64,000 nucleotides of DNA from the NCBI RefSeq assembly GCF_029223865.1, contig NZ_CP119520.1:7254001-7318000 (forward strand). Reading direction: 5' to 3'. Below, one piece after another: positions 8,802 through 15,358 of this stretch (position 1 is the first letter of the stretch; every line of letters begins with the position of its first letter). Source of the stretch: Telluria mixta. Lineage in GTDB: Bacteria > Pseudomonadota > Gammaproteobacteria > Burkholderiales > Burkholderiaceae_D. Both the position numbers and the translations under genes were made by a program. The notes below the pieces were generated by a model, which saw nothing but the letters and a program-made list of their open reading frames with translations, was not told the origin of the DNA and did no database searches.

Positions 8802-9248
8802 TCAGTGCGCTGCAGTGTAGGTGAGCGGTTTGACCGGCACCTGCACGGTGACGTTCTCGCGCTTCTTGTCGGACCCGACGAAGGTCAAGGTCAGCGGCAC
8901 CTGCTGGCCTTCCTTGAGCTGCTGCTTCAGGTCGAACAGCATGACGTGGTAGCCGCCGGACGACAGGTTGACGGGCTGGTTGGCCGGCAGGTCGATGCCG
9001 TCGACTTTCTGCATGCGCATCGTCTGGCCTTCCATGGCCATCTGGTGGACTTCGGCGCGGCCCGCGACGGGGCTTTGCACGTCGACGAGGCGCGTGGCCT
9101 TGGGCGAACGCAGCTGCATGAAGGCGCCGGCCGTCTTCTGGGCCGGCACGGTGGCGCGGATCCACGGGTCGCCGACGGTCACCTGGGCGAACGCGGCGGA
9201 CGACGTGAACAGGCTGGCCGCGGCCAGCACGAGGAATGATTTGAACAT
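8802..9248 (-). CDS. PCu(A)C-type periplasmic copper chaperone
   Basis: A 148-residue exported protein with a signal peptide ending AAFAQ. The copper ligands of the PCu(A)C family are visible in order: EVHQMAMEG, TMRM and GGYHVMLFDL, giving the H(M)..M..H.M pattern. Such chaperones deliver Cu(I) to the CuA site of cytochrome oxidase or hold periplasmic copper. The start at 9248 (MFKSFLVL) gives a proper signal peptide; an upstream in-frame codon at 9263 is less likely. The next gene starts 12 bases downstream, indicating one transcript. Confidence 0.9.
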   Translation of the reverse strand: MFKSFLVLAAASLFTSSAAFAQVTVGDPWIRATVPAQKTAGAFMQLRSPKATRLVDVQSPVAGRAEVHQMAMEGQTMRMQKVDGIDLPANQPVNLSSGGYHVMLFDLKQQLKEGQQVPLTLTFVGSDKKRENVTVQVPVKPLTYTAAH

Positions 9249-9287
9249 GACTTTACCTGACAAAAAATGGATCGAAGAAAAACGGAG

Positions 9288-9674
9288 TCAGGCAAAGACG
9301 GGAGGACCGCGCGGCACGGCCGCCAGCCAGACGGCGAGCGGACGGGGCGCATGATGGAACAGGAATGGACGCATTTCCGCGCCGTCGACGGGCGCCAGCG
9401 GCGCGTGCACGGGCGGCGGCAGGCCGTGGCTGCCCGCATGGGTGAGGCAGTAGCCGCAATCGTCCAGGACGCTCATGCCGGCATGGTCGTCCTGCACGAG
9501 CAGCGCGGCCGCGGCGGCGAACGAGGCGCCGCCGTCGACGCTGCAGACGTCCAGCGGAATCGTGGGCCGGCTCGCGGCCAGCGCATGCGAGACCGTCGGC
9601 GCGAGCGCGTTCAGCAGCACGGCGAACAGTGCCAGCCACACGAAACGCAGGCGTCTTGTCGAACGAATCAGCAT
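9288..9674 (-). CDS. DUF2946 protein, copper-operon head gene
   Basis: A 128-residue protein with one N-terminal hydrophobic segment (FVWLALFAVLLNALAPTV) and the DUF2946 pattern of a cysteine-pair motif, DDCGYCLTHAGSHG, followed by a histidine-containing tail (FLFHHAPRP). DUF2946 genes commonly sit beside copper chaperones and TonB receptors, as here. The function is unknown; the Cys-His cluster suggests metal binding. No ribosome binding site precedes the ATG at 9674, and a TATAAT lies only seven bases upstream, so the mRNA may be leaderless. Confidence 0.8.
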   Translation of the reverse strand: MLIRSTRRLRFVWLALFAVLLNALAPTVSHALAASRPTIPLDVCSVDGGASFAAAAALLVQDDHAGMSVLDDCGYCLTHAGSHGLPPPVHAPLAPVDGAEMRPFLFHHAPRPLAVWLAAVPRGPPVFA

Positions 9675-9680
9675 GAACCG

Positions 9681-9703
9681 ATTATAGCCGCGGTTGCACC
9701 GCG
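9681..9703 (-). promoter_or_regulatory. Putative copper-operon promoter with dyad upstream of the -10 box
   Basis: On the minus strand a perfect TATAAT (9681-9686) is preceded by the perfect dyad CGCGGT-TGC-ACCGCG (9689-9703). A dyad in the promoter spacer is the arrangement used by MerR-family metal regulators such as CueR, but no good -35 box is seen and no MerR gene is in the window. Confidence 0.4.
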
Positions 9704-9740
9704 TGGCGCACGCGCGGCCTGTGACAAATTGTCCAGTCGA

Positions 9741-10283
9741 TCAGCGCTCGGCCATCAGGATCTCGCGCTCGACCTGCACGGTCTGCTGCCCGTCGGTCAG
9801 CCACACCTGGCCGTCCTGGATCGTGCACTGCAGCTGCATCGAGCGCTGGGCCATCTGCTCCAGCTGGGCGCTCGTTTCCGCCGGGATATTGATGATGGAG
9901 ATCTTCCTGGTGCGTTCGAGCTTGCTGGCCAGGCCCTTGAACCAGATGTTGCTGGTGGCGCTGTAGCTGTACACGACCACGTGTTCGGCGCGGCCGGCCG
10001 CCTTCATGAGGCGGCGTTCGTCGGGCTGGCCGACCTCGATCCAGAGGTCGATGGCGCCGGTCAGGTCCTTGAGCCACAGTGCGGGCTCTTCGACGTCGAA
10101 CAGGTCCTTGCCGTACGCGAGCGCCGGGTCGGCGTGCAAGGCGAAGGCGAGCAGGCGGATCATCACGCGCTCGTCGGTTTCCGAAGGATGCCGCGCGATC
10201 GTGAGCGCGTGCTCCTGGTAGTAGTTGCGGTCCATGTCCGCAATGCTGAGGTCTGCCTTGTAAATCGTAGCTTTCAGGGCCAT
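9741..10283 (-). CDS. yaeQ: YaeQ family protein
   Basis: A 180-residue protein matching YaeQ along its whole length: ATIYKADLSIADMDRNYY at the start, RHPSETDERVMIRLLAFAL and then LWIEVGQPDERRL and VVVYSY, which form a restriction-endonuclease-like fold in this family. E. coli YaeQ is of the same size. YaeQ can suppress loss of RfaH, but its molecular role is not settled. The gene follows purU on the same strand with a 27-base gap and may be co-transcribed. Confidence 0.93.
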   Translation of the reverse strand: MALKATIYKADLSIADMDRNYYQEHALTIARHPSETDERVMIRLLAFALHADPALAYGKDLFDVEEPALWLKDLTGAIDLWIEVGQPDERRLMKAAGRAEHVVVYSYSATSNIWFKGLASKLERTRKISIINIPAETSAQLEQMAQRSMQLQCTIQDGQVWLTDGQQTVQVEREILMAER

Positions 10284-10310
10284 GCTTAAGTGTTGCCTAT
10301 GTTTTATGGT

Positions 10311-11177
10311 TCAGCTGAACACGACGGTCTTGTCGCCGTTCAGCAGGATACGGTGTTCCACGAACCACTTGACCGCGCGCGCCAGCACGACGCTCTCGAC
10401 GTCGCGGCCGATGGCCGTCAGCTGGTCCACGCTCATGGCGTGGTCGACGCGCTCGACGTCCTGCTCGATGATCGGCCCTTCGTCCAGGTCGCCCGTGACG
10501 AAGTGGGCCGTCGCACCGATCAGCTTGACGCCGCGGCGATGCGCCTGCGCATACGGACGTGCGCCCTTGAAGCTGGGCAGGAACGAATGGTGGATATTGA
10601 TCGCCCTGCCCTTCAAGGCATCGCACAGCCCCGGCGACAGGATCTGCATGTAGCGCGCCAGCACGACCAGGTCGATGCGGTGCGTGTCCAGCAGTTCGAT
10701 GATGCGCGCCTCCTGGGCGAGCTTCGCCGATTCGCTGGCACCGGCCTCGAGCGGCAAGTGGTGGAACGGGATATTGTAACTGGCCGCGAGCTGGTAGAAG
10801 TCCATGTGGTTCGACACGATGGCCGGAATCTCCACCGGCAGCAGGCCGCTGCGGTAGCGGAACAGCAGGTCGTTGAGGCAGTGGCCGATCTTCGACACCA
10901 TGATCAGCACGCGCGGCTTGCGCTTGGCGTCGTGCAACGCACCGTCCGCGCCCAGGTCCTCGCACAGCGAGCCGAAGCCGGCGCGCAGCAGTTCGTCGGA
11001 CATCGCATCGTCTTCCAGCGCGAAGTGCACGCGCATGAAGAACAGTTTCGATTCCGGATCGCCAAACTGGGCCGAGTCGATGATGTTGCAGCCATGTTCG
11101 GCCAGGAAGCCCGAGACGCGCAGCACGATACCGCGGTGGTCCAGGCAGGACAAGGTCAGGATATATTCTGGATACAT
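10311..11177 (-). CDS. purU: Formyltetrahydrofolate deformylase
   Basis: A 288-residue enzyme that hydrolyses 10-formyltetrahydrofolate to tetrahydrofolate and formate, supplying formate for purine synthesis by PurT. An N-terminal ACT-like domain (YILTLSCLDHRGIVLRVSGF) is followed by the formyltransferase-type domain with VSNHMDFY, HHSFLPSFKGARPYAQAH and the catalytic-region DLDEGPIIEQD. The length is close to E. coli PurU (280). The start at 11177 gives the standard N-terminus; the longer frame to 11330 only reads through the palindrome upstream. Confidence 0.94.
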   Translation of the reverse strand: MYPEYILTLSCLDHRGIVLRVSGFLAEHGCNIIDSAQFGDPESKLFFMRVHFALEDDAMSDELLRAGFGSLCEDLGADGALHDAKRKPRVLIMVSKIGHCLNDLLFRYRSGLLPVEIPAIVSNHMDFYQLAASYNIPFHHLPLEAGASESAKLAQEARIIELLDTHRIDLVVLARYMQILSPGLCDALKGRAINIHHSFLPSFKGARPYAQAHRRGVKLIGATAHFVTGDLDEGPIIEQDVERVDHAMSVDQLTAIGRDVESVVLARAVKWFVEHRILLNGDKTVVFS

Positions 11178-11256
11178 TGCTGGAAACTTCAGAATGGTTG
11201 AGATTGACTTAGCCCGGCCATTGTCGCATGGATTGCCATTCCGGCATTTCCCCAAC

Positions 11257-11312
11257 ACCGGGGTCAGAGCCCGATTTAAAGAAATTGCCCAAAACCGGGC
11301 TCTGACCCCGGT
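11257..11312. repeat. REP-like palindrome with ACCGGGGTCAGAGCCCG arms
   Basis: Two perfectly complementary 17-base arms (11257-11273 and 11296-11312) flank a 22-base AT-rich loop. The element sits between the divergent purU and reductase genes. The core GGGGTCAGAGC occurs again around the insertion sequence at 38 kb, so it belongs to a dispersed repeat family. Confidence 0.85.
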
Positions 11313-11329
11313 TTCAACAGGAGACGTCA

Positions 11330-12355
11330 ATGACCATCAACCGGCAGTTCCGCCTCGCCGCCCGCCCCGTCGGCATGCCCAAGGCCACCGACTGGCAGCC
11401 GACCGAGGAACCCCTCGCGCCGCTGCAGGACGGCGAGGTGCGCGTGCGCGTGCTGTACCTCTCGCTCGATCCGGCCATGCGCGGCTGGATGAACGAGGGC
11501 AAATCGTACATCCGTCCCGTCGCCATCGGCGAAGTGATGCGCGCGGGCGGGGTCGGCGTCGTCGAGGCGTCGAACTCGCCGCACGTGGCCGTGGGCGACA
11601 CCTTGACCGGCAGCTTCGGCGTGCAGCAATACTGGACGGGCCCCGTCGACGCGAAGGCCGCCGCGGCCATGAAGATCGATCCAGCCCTCGCCCCGCTGCC
11701 GGCCTGGCTGAACGTGCTGGGCATGCCCGGCATGACCGCGTACTTCGGCCTCACGGACATCGGCCAGCCGAAGGCCGGCGACACCGTCGTCGTGTCGGCG
11801 GCGGCGGGCGCCGTGGGCGCGACGGTGGGCCAGGTGGCGAAGCAGCTGGGATGCCGCGTCGTGGGCATTGCCGGTGGGCCGGACAAATGCCGCTACGTGG
11901 TCGAGGAACTCGGATTCGACGCGTGCATCGACTACAAGGCGGGCGAGGTCCCCGCGGGCCTCAAGGAACATTGCCCGCAGGGCGTGGACGTTTATTTCGA
12001 CAACGTGGGCGGCGACATCCTCGACGCCGTGCTGGCCCGCATCAACCTGAAGGCGCGCATCGTGATCTGCGGGGCGATCTCGCAGTACAACAACACGACG
12101 CCCGTGCGCGGCCCGGCCAATTACCTGTCGCTGCTCGTGAACCGGGCGCGCATGGAAGGGATGGTGGTCTTCGACTACGCCGCGCGCTATCCGGAGGGCG
12201 TGCAACGCCTCGGCGCCTGGCTGCAGGCAGGGGCGATCAAGAGCCGCGAACACGTGGTCGAAGGCCTCGACAACTTCCCGGATGCCCTCACGATGCTGTT
12301 CGAAGGGAAGAACTTCGGGAAGCTGGTGCTGAAGGTCGCCGACGACGCACATTGA
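11330..12355 (+). CDS. Zinc-independent medium-chain NADP-dependent oxidoreductase (CurA/leukotriene B4 dehydrogenase type)
   Basis: A 341-residue cytosolic oxidoreductase. The N-terminal MDR domain has YLSLDPAMRGWMNEGKSY, the family hallmark, and the Rossmann domain shows the nucleotide-binding AAAGAVGATVGQ with the following GIAGGPDKC. Zinc-ligand cysteines of alcohol dehydrogenases are absent. Members reduce the double bond of alpha,beta-unsaturated carbonyl compounds with NADPH. The AGGAG site at 11319-11323 supports the ATG at 11330. Its 5' leader includes the right arm of the palindrome. The substrate cannot be read from sequence. Confidence 0.9.
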   Translation: MTINRQFRLAARPVGMPKATDWQPTEEPLAPLQDGEVRVRVLYLSLDPAMRGWMNEGKSYIRPVAIGEVMRAGGVGVVEASNSPHVAVGDTLTGSFGVQQYWTGPVDAKAAAAMKIDPALAPLPAWLNVLGMPGMTAYFGLTDIGQPKAGDTVVVSAAAGAVGATVGQVAKQLGCRVVGIAGGPDKCRYVVEELGFDACIDYKAGEVPAGLKEHCPQGVDVYFDNVGGDILDAVLARINLKARIVICGAISQYNNTTPVRGPANYLSLLVNRARMEGMVVFDYAARYPEGVQRLGAWLQAGAIKSREHVVEGLDNFPDALTMLFEGKNFGKLVLKVADDAH

Positions 12356-12455
12356 ACCAACCGCACGCCGCCGGAACCATTTGATCCCCTGCCTCTCTAA
12401 CCGCACGAGCGCATCCATGAACGCTCGTTGATAGTTCAGGCACAAGGAGATCGAT

Positions 12456-12815
12456 ATGGCGACAAGCAAGGAAGGCGGCAAGGGCGCTGCCGACTCCGGC
12501 GGCAACGAGCAGAAAAGCCAGCCGGCCAAGCGCGGTTTCGCTGCGATGGACCAGAACCAGCAGCGTCAAATCGCCAGCAAGGGCGGCCAGGCCGCCCACC
12601 AGAAGGGCACGGCGCACGAATTCGATTCGGAAGAAGCGCGCCGGGCGGGCCAGAAAGGCGGGGAAGTGGTCAGCCGCAACCGCGCCCACATGGCCGACAT
12701 CGGCCGCAAGGGCGGGGAAAGCCGGCAATCGGCCAACCGCGCCGCCGCCGCCGCGAAATCGGGCAACCAATCGGGCAACCAGGCGGGCAACCGCCAGGGC
12801 GGCAAGGAGTCATGA
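12456..12815 (+). CDS. KGG-repeat stress-induced protein
   Basis: A 119-residue, highly hydrophilic protein of low complexity with repeated KGG motifs: IASKGGQAAH, AGQKGGEVVS and IGRKGGESRQ, spaced about 25 residues apart, matching the stress-induced KGG (con-10-like) domain. The tail is rich in Gly, Asn and Gln. Relatives are made during stationary phase or stress and probably protect cell contents in a disordered state. AAGGAG lies seven bases before the ATG. Confidence 0.88.
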   Translation: MATSKEGGKGAADSGGNEQKSQPAKRGFAAMDQNQQRQIASKGGQAAHQKGTAHEFDSEEARRAGQKGGEVVSRNRAHMADIGRKGGESRQSANRAAAAAKSGNQSGNQAGNRQGGKES

Positions 12816-12956
12816 CATCCGGGGCTCCCGGCCGCGCCCGGGCCGGTCCCCTCACCACAGCGCGCAAGCGCCGACCGCGCCGCCGTGCCGGGCGCGGTCG
12901 TTCATCGCATTGCAAGAGATGCACCTGGCACATGGGCGTGCTACAGTTCCATACTT

Positions 12957-13490
12957 ATGTCCACCGTTTCCCACCTCAAATACCTGGCGGCGTACCCCGC
13001 GCACATCCTGACCCAGGTCGAGCGCCTGATCGCCGACAACCGGCTGGCCGACCACCTGCGCCAGCGCTATCCCGACGCGCACGACGTCCGCACGGACAAG
13101 GCCTTGTACGGCTACGTGCAGGATTTGAAAGATGAATATCTGCGCAACGCCGAGCCCGTCGCTAAGGTCGCCTACGACAGCAAGATCGGCATCGTGCAGC
13201 AGGCCCTGGGCCTGCACACCGCGATCTCGCGCGTGCAGGGCAACCGGCTGAAAGCCAAGCACGAGATCCGCATCGGCACCGTGTTCCGCGACGCGCCGCC
13301 GGCCTTCCTGCGCATGATCGCCGTGCACGAACTGGCCCACCTGAAGGAAAAGGACCACGACAAGGCCTTTTATAAACTGTGCTGCTGGATGGAGCCGGAC
13401 TACCATCAGTTCGAATTCGACGTGCGGTTATATCTCACACAACTGGAGCTCGGCGGTGGCCGATTGTGGGGCAATCCCTCGTTGTCGTAA
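12957..13490 (+). CDS. YgjP-like zinc metallopeptidase
   Basis: A 177-residue protein with the metal-binding HELAHLKEKDHDKAFY: HExxH plus a downstream histidine and a C-terminal tyrosine/glutamate region, typical of YgjP-like/M48-related small peptidases. The first 100 residues are helical without a signal peptide, so it acts in the cytosol. The start at 12957 is chosen because the longer upstream reading lacks family similarity. The substrate is unknown. Confidence 0.8.
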   Translation: MSTVSHLKYLAAYPAHILTQVERLIADNRLADHLRQRYPDAHDVRTDKALYGYVQDLKDEYLRNAEPVAKVAYDSKIGIVQQALGLHTAISRVQGNRLKAKHEIRIGTVFRDAPPAFLRMIAVHELAHLKEKDHDKAFYKLCCWMEPDYHQFEFDVRLYLTQLELGGGRLWGNPSLS

Positions 13491-13677
13491 CACAACAGGA
13501 TATTGAACGTCGGCCGCTCCCGGCCGAAAGCGGTCGACTTTCCCATGCGCAAGTATTACAGTGAATTCCGCGCTCCCTGCGCCCCGTGTCTGCCCATCTC
13601 CGCAGGCTGATGTGAATTCCCGGTCGTCTCGACCGCAGCGCAATCCGCCGGTCCAGCCGGCCCATCCGTCGACACAC

Positions 13678-14916
13678 ATGCAGCAACAACGCCTCGTTCA
13701 ATTCCTGTTCCTTTCGCTGTCCGGACTTGCCCTGGCCGGCGCCGCCCGCGCCCAGGACAAGCCGGACTGGCGCATTTCCGGCTTCGGTACGCTGGGCGTC
13801 GCGCACGCCAGCGAACGCGAGGCGGATTACACCTCGTCCGTCTTCAAGATCAGCGGCACCGGCGCCACGCGCCGCTGGAGCACCGACGTCGACACGCGCC
13901 TCGGCGTGCAACTCGACGCCACGCTCGCGCGGCACTGGACGGCCGTGCTGCAGGTGGTCAGCGAACAGGGCCTCGACAACACGTACCGGCCGCGCGTCGA
14001 ATGGGCGAACATCAAGTACCAGGCGACGCCCGAGCTGGCGCTGCGCGTCGGCCGTATCGCCCTGCCCATCTTCCTGACGGCGGACTACCGCAAGGTCGGC
14101 TATGCGTATCCGTGGGTGCGCCCGCCGGTCGAAGGCTACAACGTCATGCCCGTGACGAGCAGCGACGGCATCGACGCCACCCTGCGCTGGGGCTTGGGAC
14201 CGGTCCGCAATGCGTCGCAGGTGTTCTACGGCCACAGCTCGGTGCCGCTGATCGCGCCGCTGCACGTGTACGGGCGGCGCGGCATCGGCATCTCCAACAC
14301 GAGCGACTGGGGCGCGCTCAGCGTGCGCGCCAACGTGCTCAGCGCCGAGATCTCCAGCGACATCGGCGCCGACCTGTTCCATGCCTTCGACGCCTTCGGC
14401 CCCATCGGCCAGGATCTGACCCGGCGCTATGCGATGGACCACAAGCGCATGACGCTCGCGAATATCGGCGTGAACTACGACCCCGGTTCGTGGTTCGTGA
14501 TGGCCGAAGCGGGCCGCACGGTCAGCCATTCGTTCCTCGGCGCGACGCGCAGCGCCTACGTCAGCGCGGGCTGGCGCTGGCAGGCGTTCACGCCGTACGC
14601 GACGTACGCGCGCGTGCGCGCCGCGGGCGCGACGACGGATCCCGGCCTGCCGGTGGCCGCCCTGCCCCCAGGGCTGGCGCCGACGGCGGCGGCGCTCAAC
14701 GGCGGCCTGAACTTCCTCTTGTGGACGATCCCGCAACAGACGTCGCAGGCGGTGGGCGTGCGCTGGGACCTGCGCACGAACATGGCCCTCAAGCTGCAAT
14801 ACGACCGCGTCACGCCGCTGGAAGACTCGCGCGGGACCTTCATCAACCCGACGCCGCGCTTCGCGCCCGGGCACCCGGTCCACGTGGCCAGCGTCGCACT
14901 CGACTTCGTGTACTAG
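13678..14916 (+). CDS. Porin-like outer-membrane protein
   Basis: A 412-residue protein with a signal peptide (cleavage near ARAQDK) and alternating beta-strand sequence throughout, ending in the outer-membrane-type aromatic terminus HVASVALDFVY. Segments such as ISGFGTLGVAHAS and VEWANIKYQATPELALRVGR resemble porin or OprP/OmpL-like barrels encoded beside phosphate-type binding proteins. The next gene starts two bases after its stop, so the two are translated from one mRNA. The solute is unknown. Confidence 0.72.
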   Translation: MQQQRLVQFLFLSLSGLALAGAARAQDKPDWRISGFGTLGVAHASEREADYTSSVFKISGTGATRRWSTDVDTRLGVQLDATLARHWTAVLQVVSEQGLDNTYRPRVEWANIKYQATPELALRVGRIALPIFLTADYRKVGYAYPWVRPPVEGYNVMPVTSSDGIDATLRWGLGPVRNASQVFYGHSSVPLIAPLHVYGRRGIGISNTSDWGALSVRANVLSAEISSDIGADLFHAFDAFGPIGQDLTRRYAMDHKRMTLANIGVNYDPGSWFVMAEAGRTVSHSFLGATRSAYVSAGWRWQAFTPYATYARVRAAGATTDPGLPVAALPPGLAPTAAALNGGLNFLLWTIPQQTSQAVGVRWDLRTNMALKLQYDRVTPLEDSRGTFINPTPRFAPGHPVHVASVALDFVY

Positions 14917-14917
14917 C

Positions 14918-15358
14918 ATGGCGACGCTCAAGTATTCCCGCCTGCTGGGCACGTCCCTGCTGCTCGGCATCCTGGCCGGCGCGCCCGCGAGCGCGGCCGA
15001 TCTCGTCGTGATCGTCTCCGCGCGCAATCCCGTCGCGACACTGCGCGCCGACCAGGTGGCCGCGATCTTCCTCGGCCAGTCCGTGCGCTTCCCCGATGGT
15101 ACCGAAGCGGTGCCGTTCGACCTGCGCCTCGGCGTGCCGATGCGCGACGAGTTCTATGCGCGCGTCACGAACAAGACGCCCGCGCTGCTGAAGGCGCACT
15201 GGTCGAAGATGGTGTTCACGGGCCGCGGCCAGCCGCCGAGCGAACTGCCGGACAGCGCGGCCGTGCGGCGCAAGGTGGCCGACGATCCGGAGGCGATCGG
15301 GTATATCGAGCGGAGCGCGCTCGACACGAGCGTGCGCGCAGTCCTCGTGGTGCAGTGA
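14918..15358 (+). CDS. Small periplasmic phosphate-type substrate-binding protein
   Basis: A 146-residue exported protein (signal peptide to ASAADL) with the half-size PstS-like fold: VVIVSARNPVATLRADQVAAIF, SVRFPDGTEAVPFDL, and ADDPEAIGYI. Full PstS proteins are about twice as long, so this is the single-domain class often found next to porins and signalling proteins. It probably senses rather than transports, because no ABC permease is present. Its TGA overlaps the ATG of the downstream GGDEF-EAL gene (15356-15360). Confidence 0.75.
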   Translation: MATLKYSRLLGTSLLLGILAGAPASAADLVVIVSARNPVATLRADQVAAIFLGQSVRFPDGTEAVPFDLRLGVPMRDEFYARVTNKTPALLKAHWSKMVFTGRGQPPSELPDSAAVRRKVADDPEAIGYIERSALDTSVRAVLVVQ

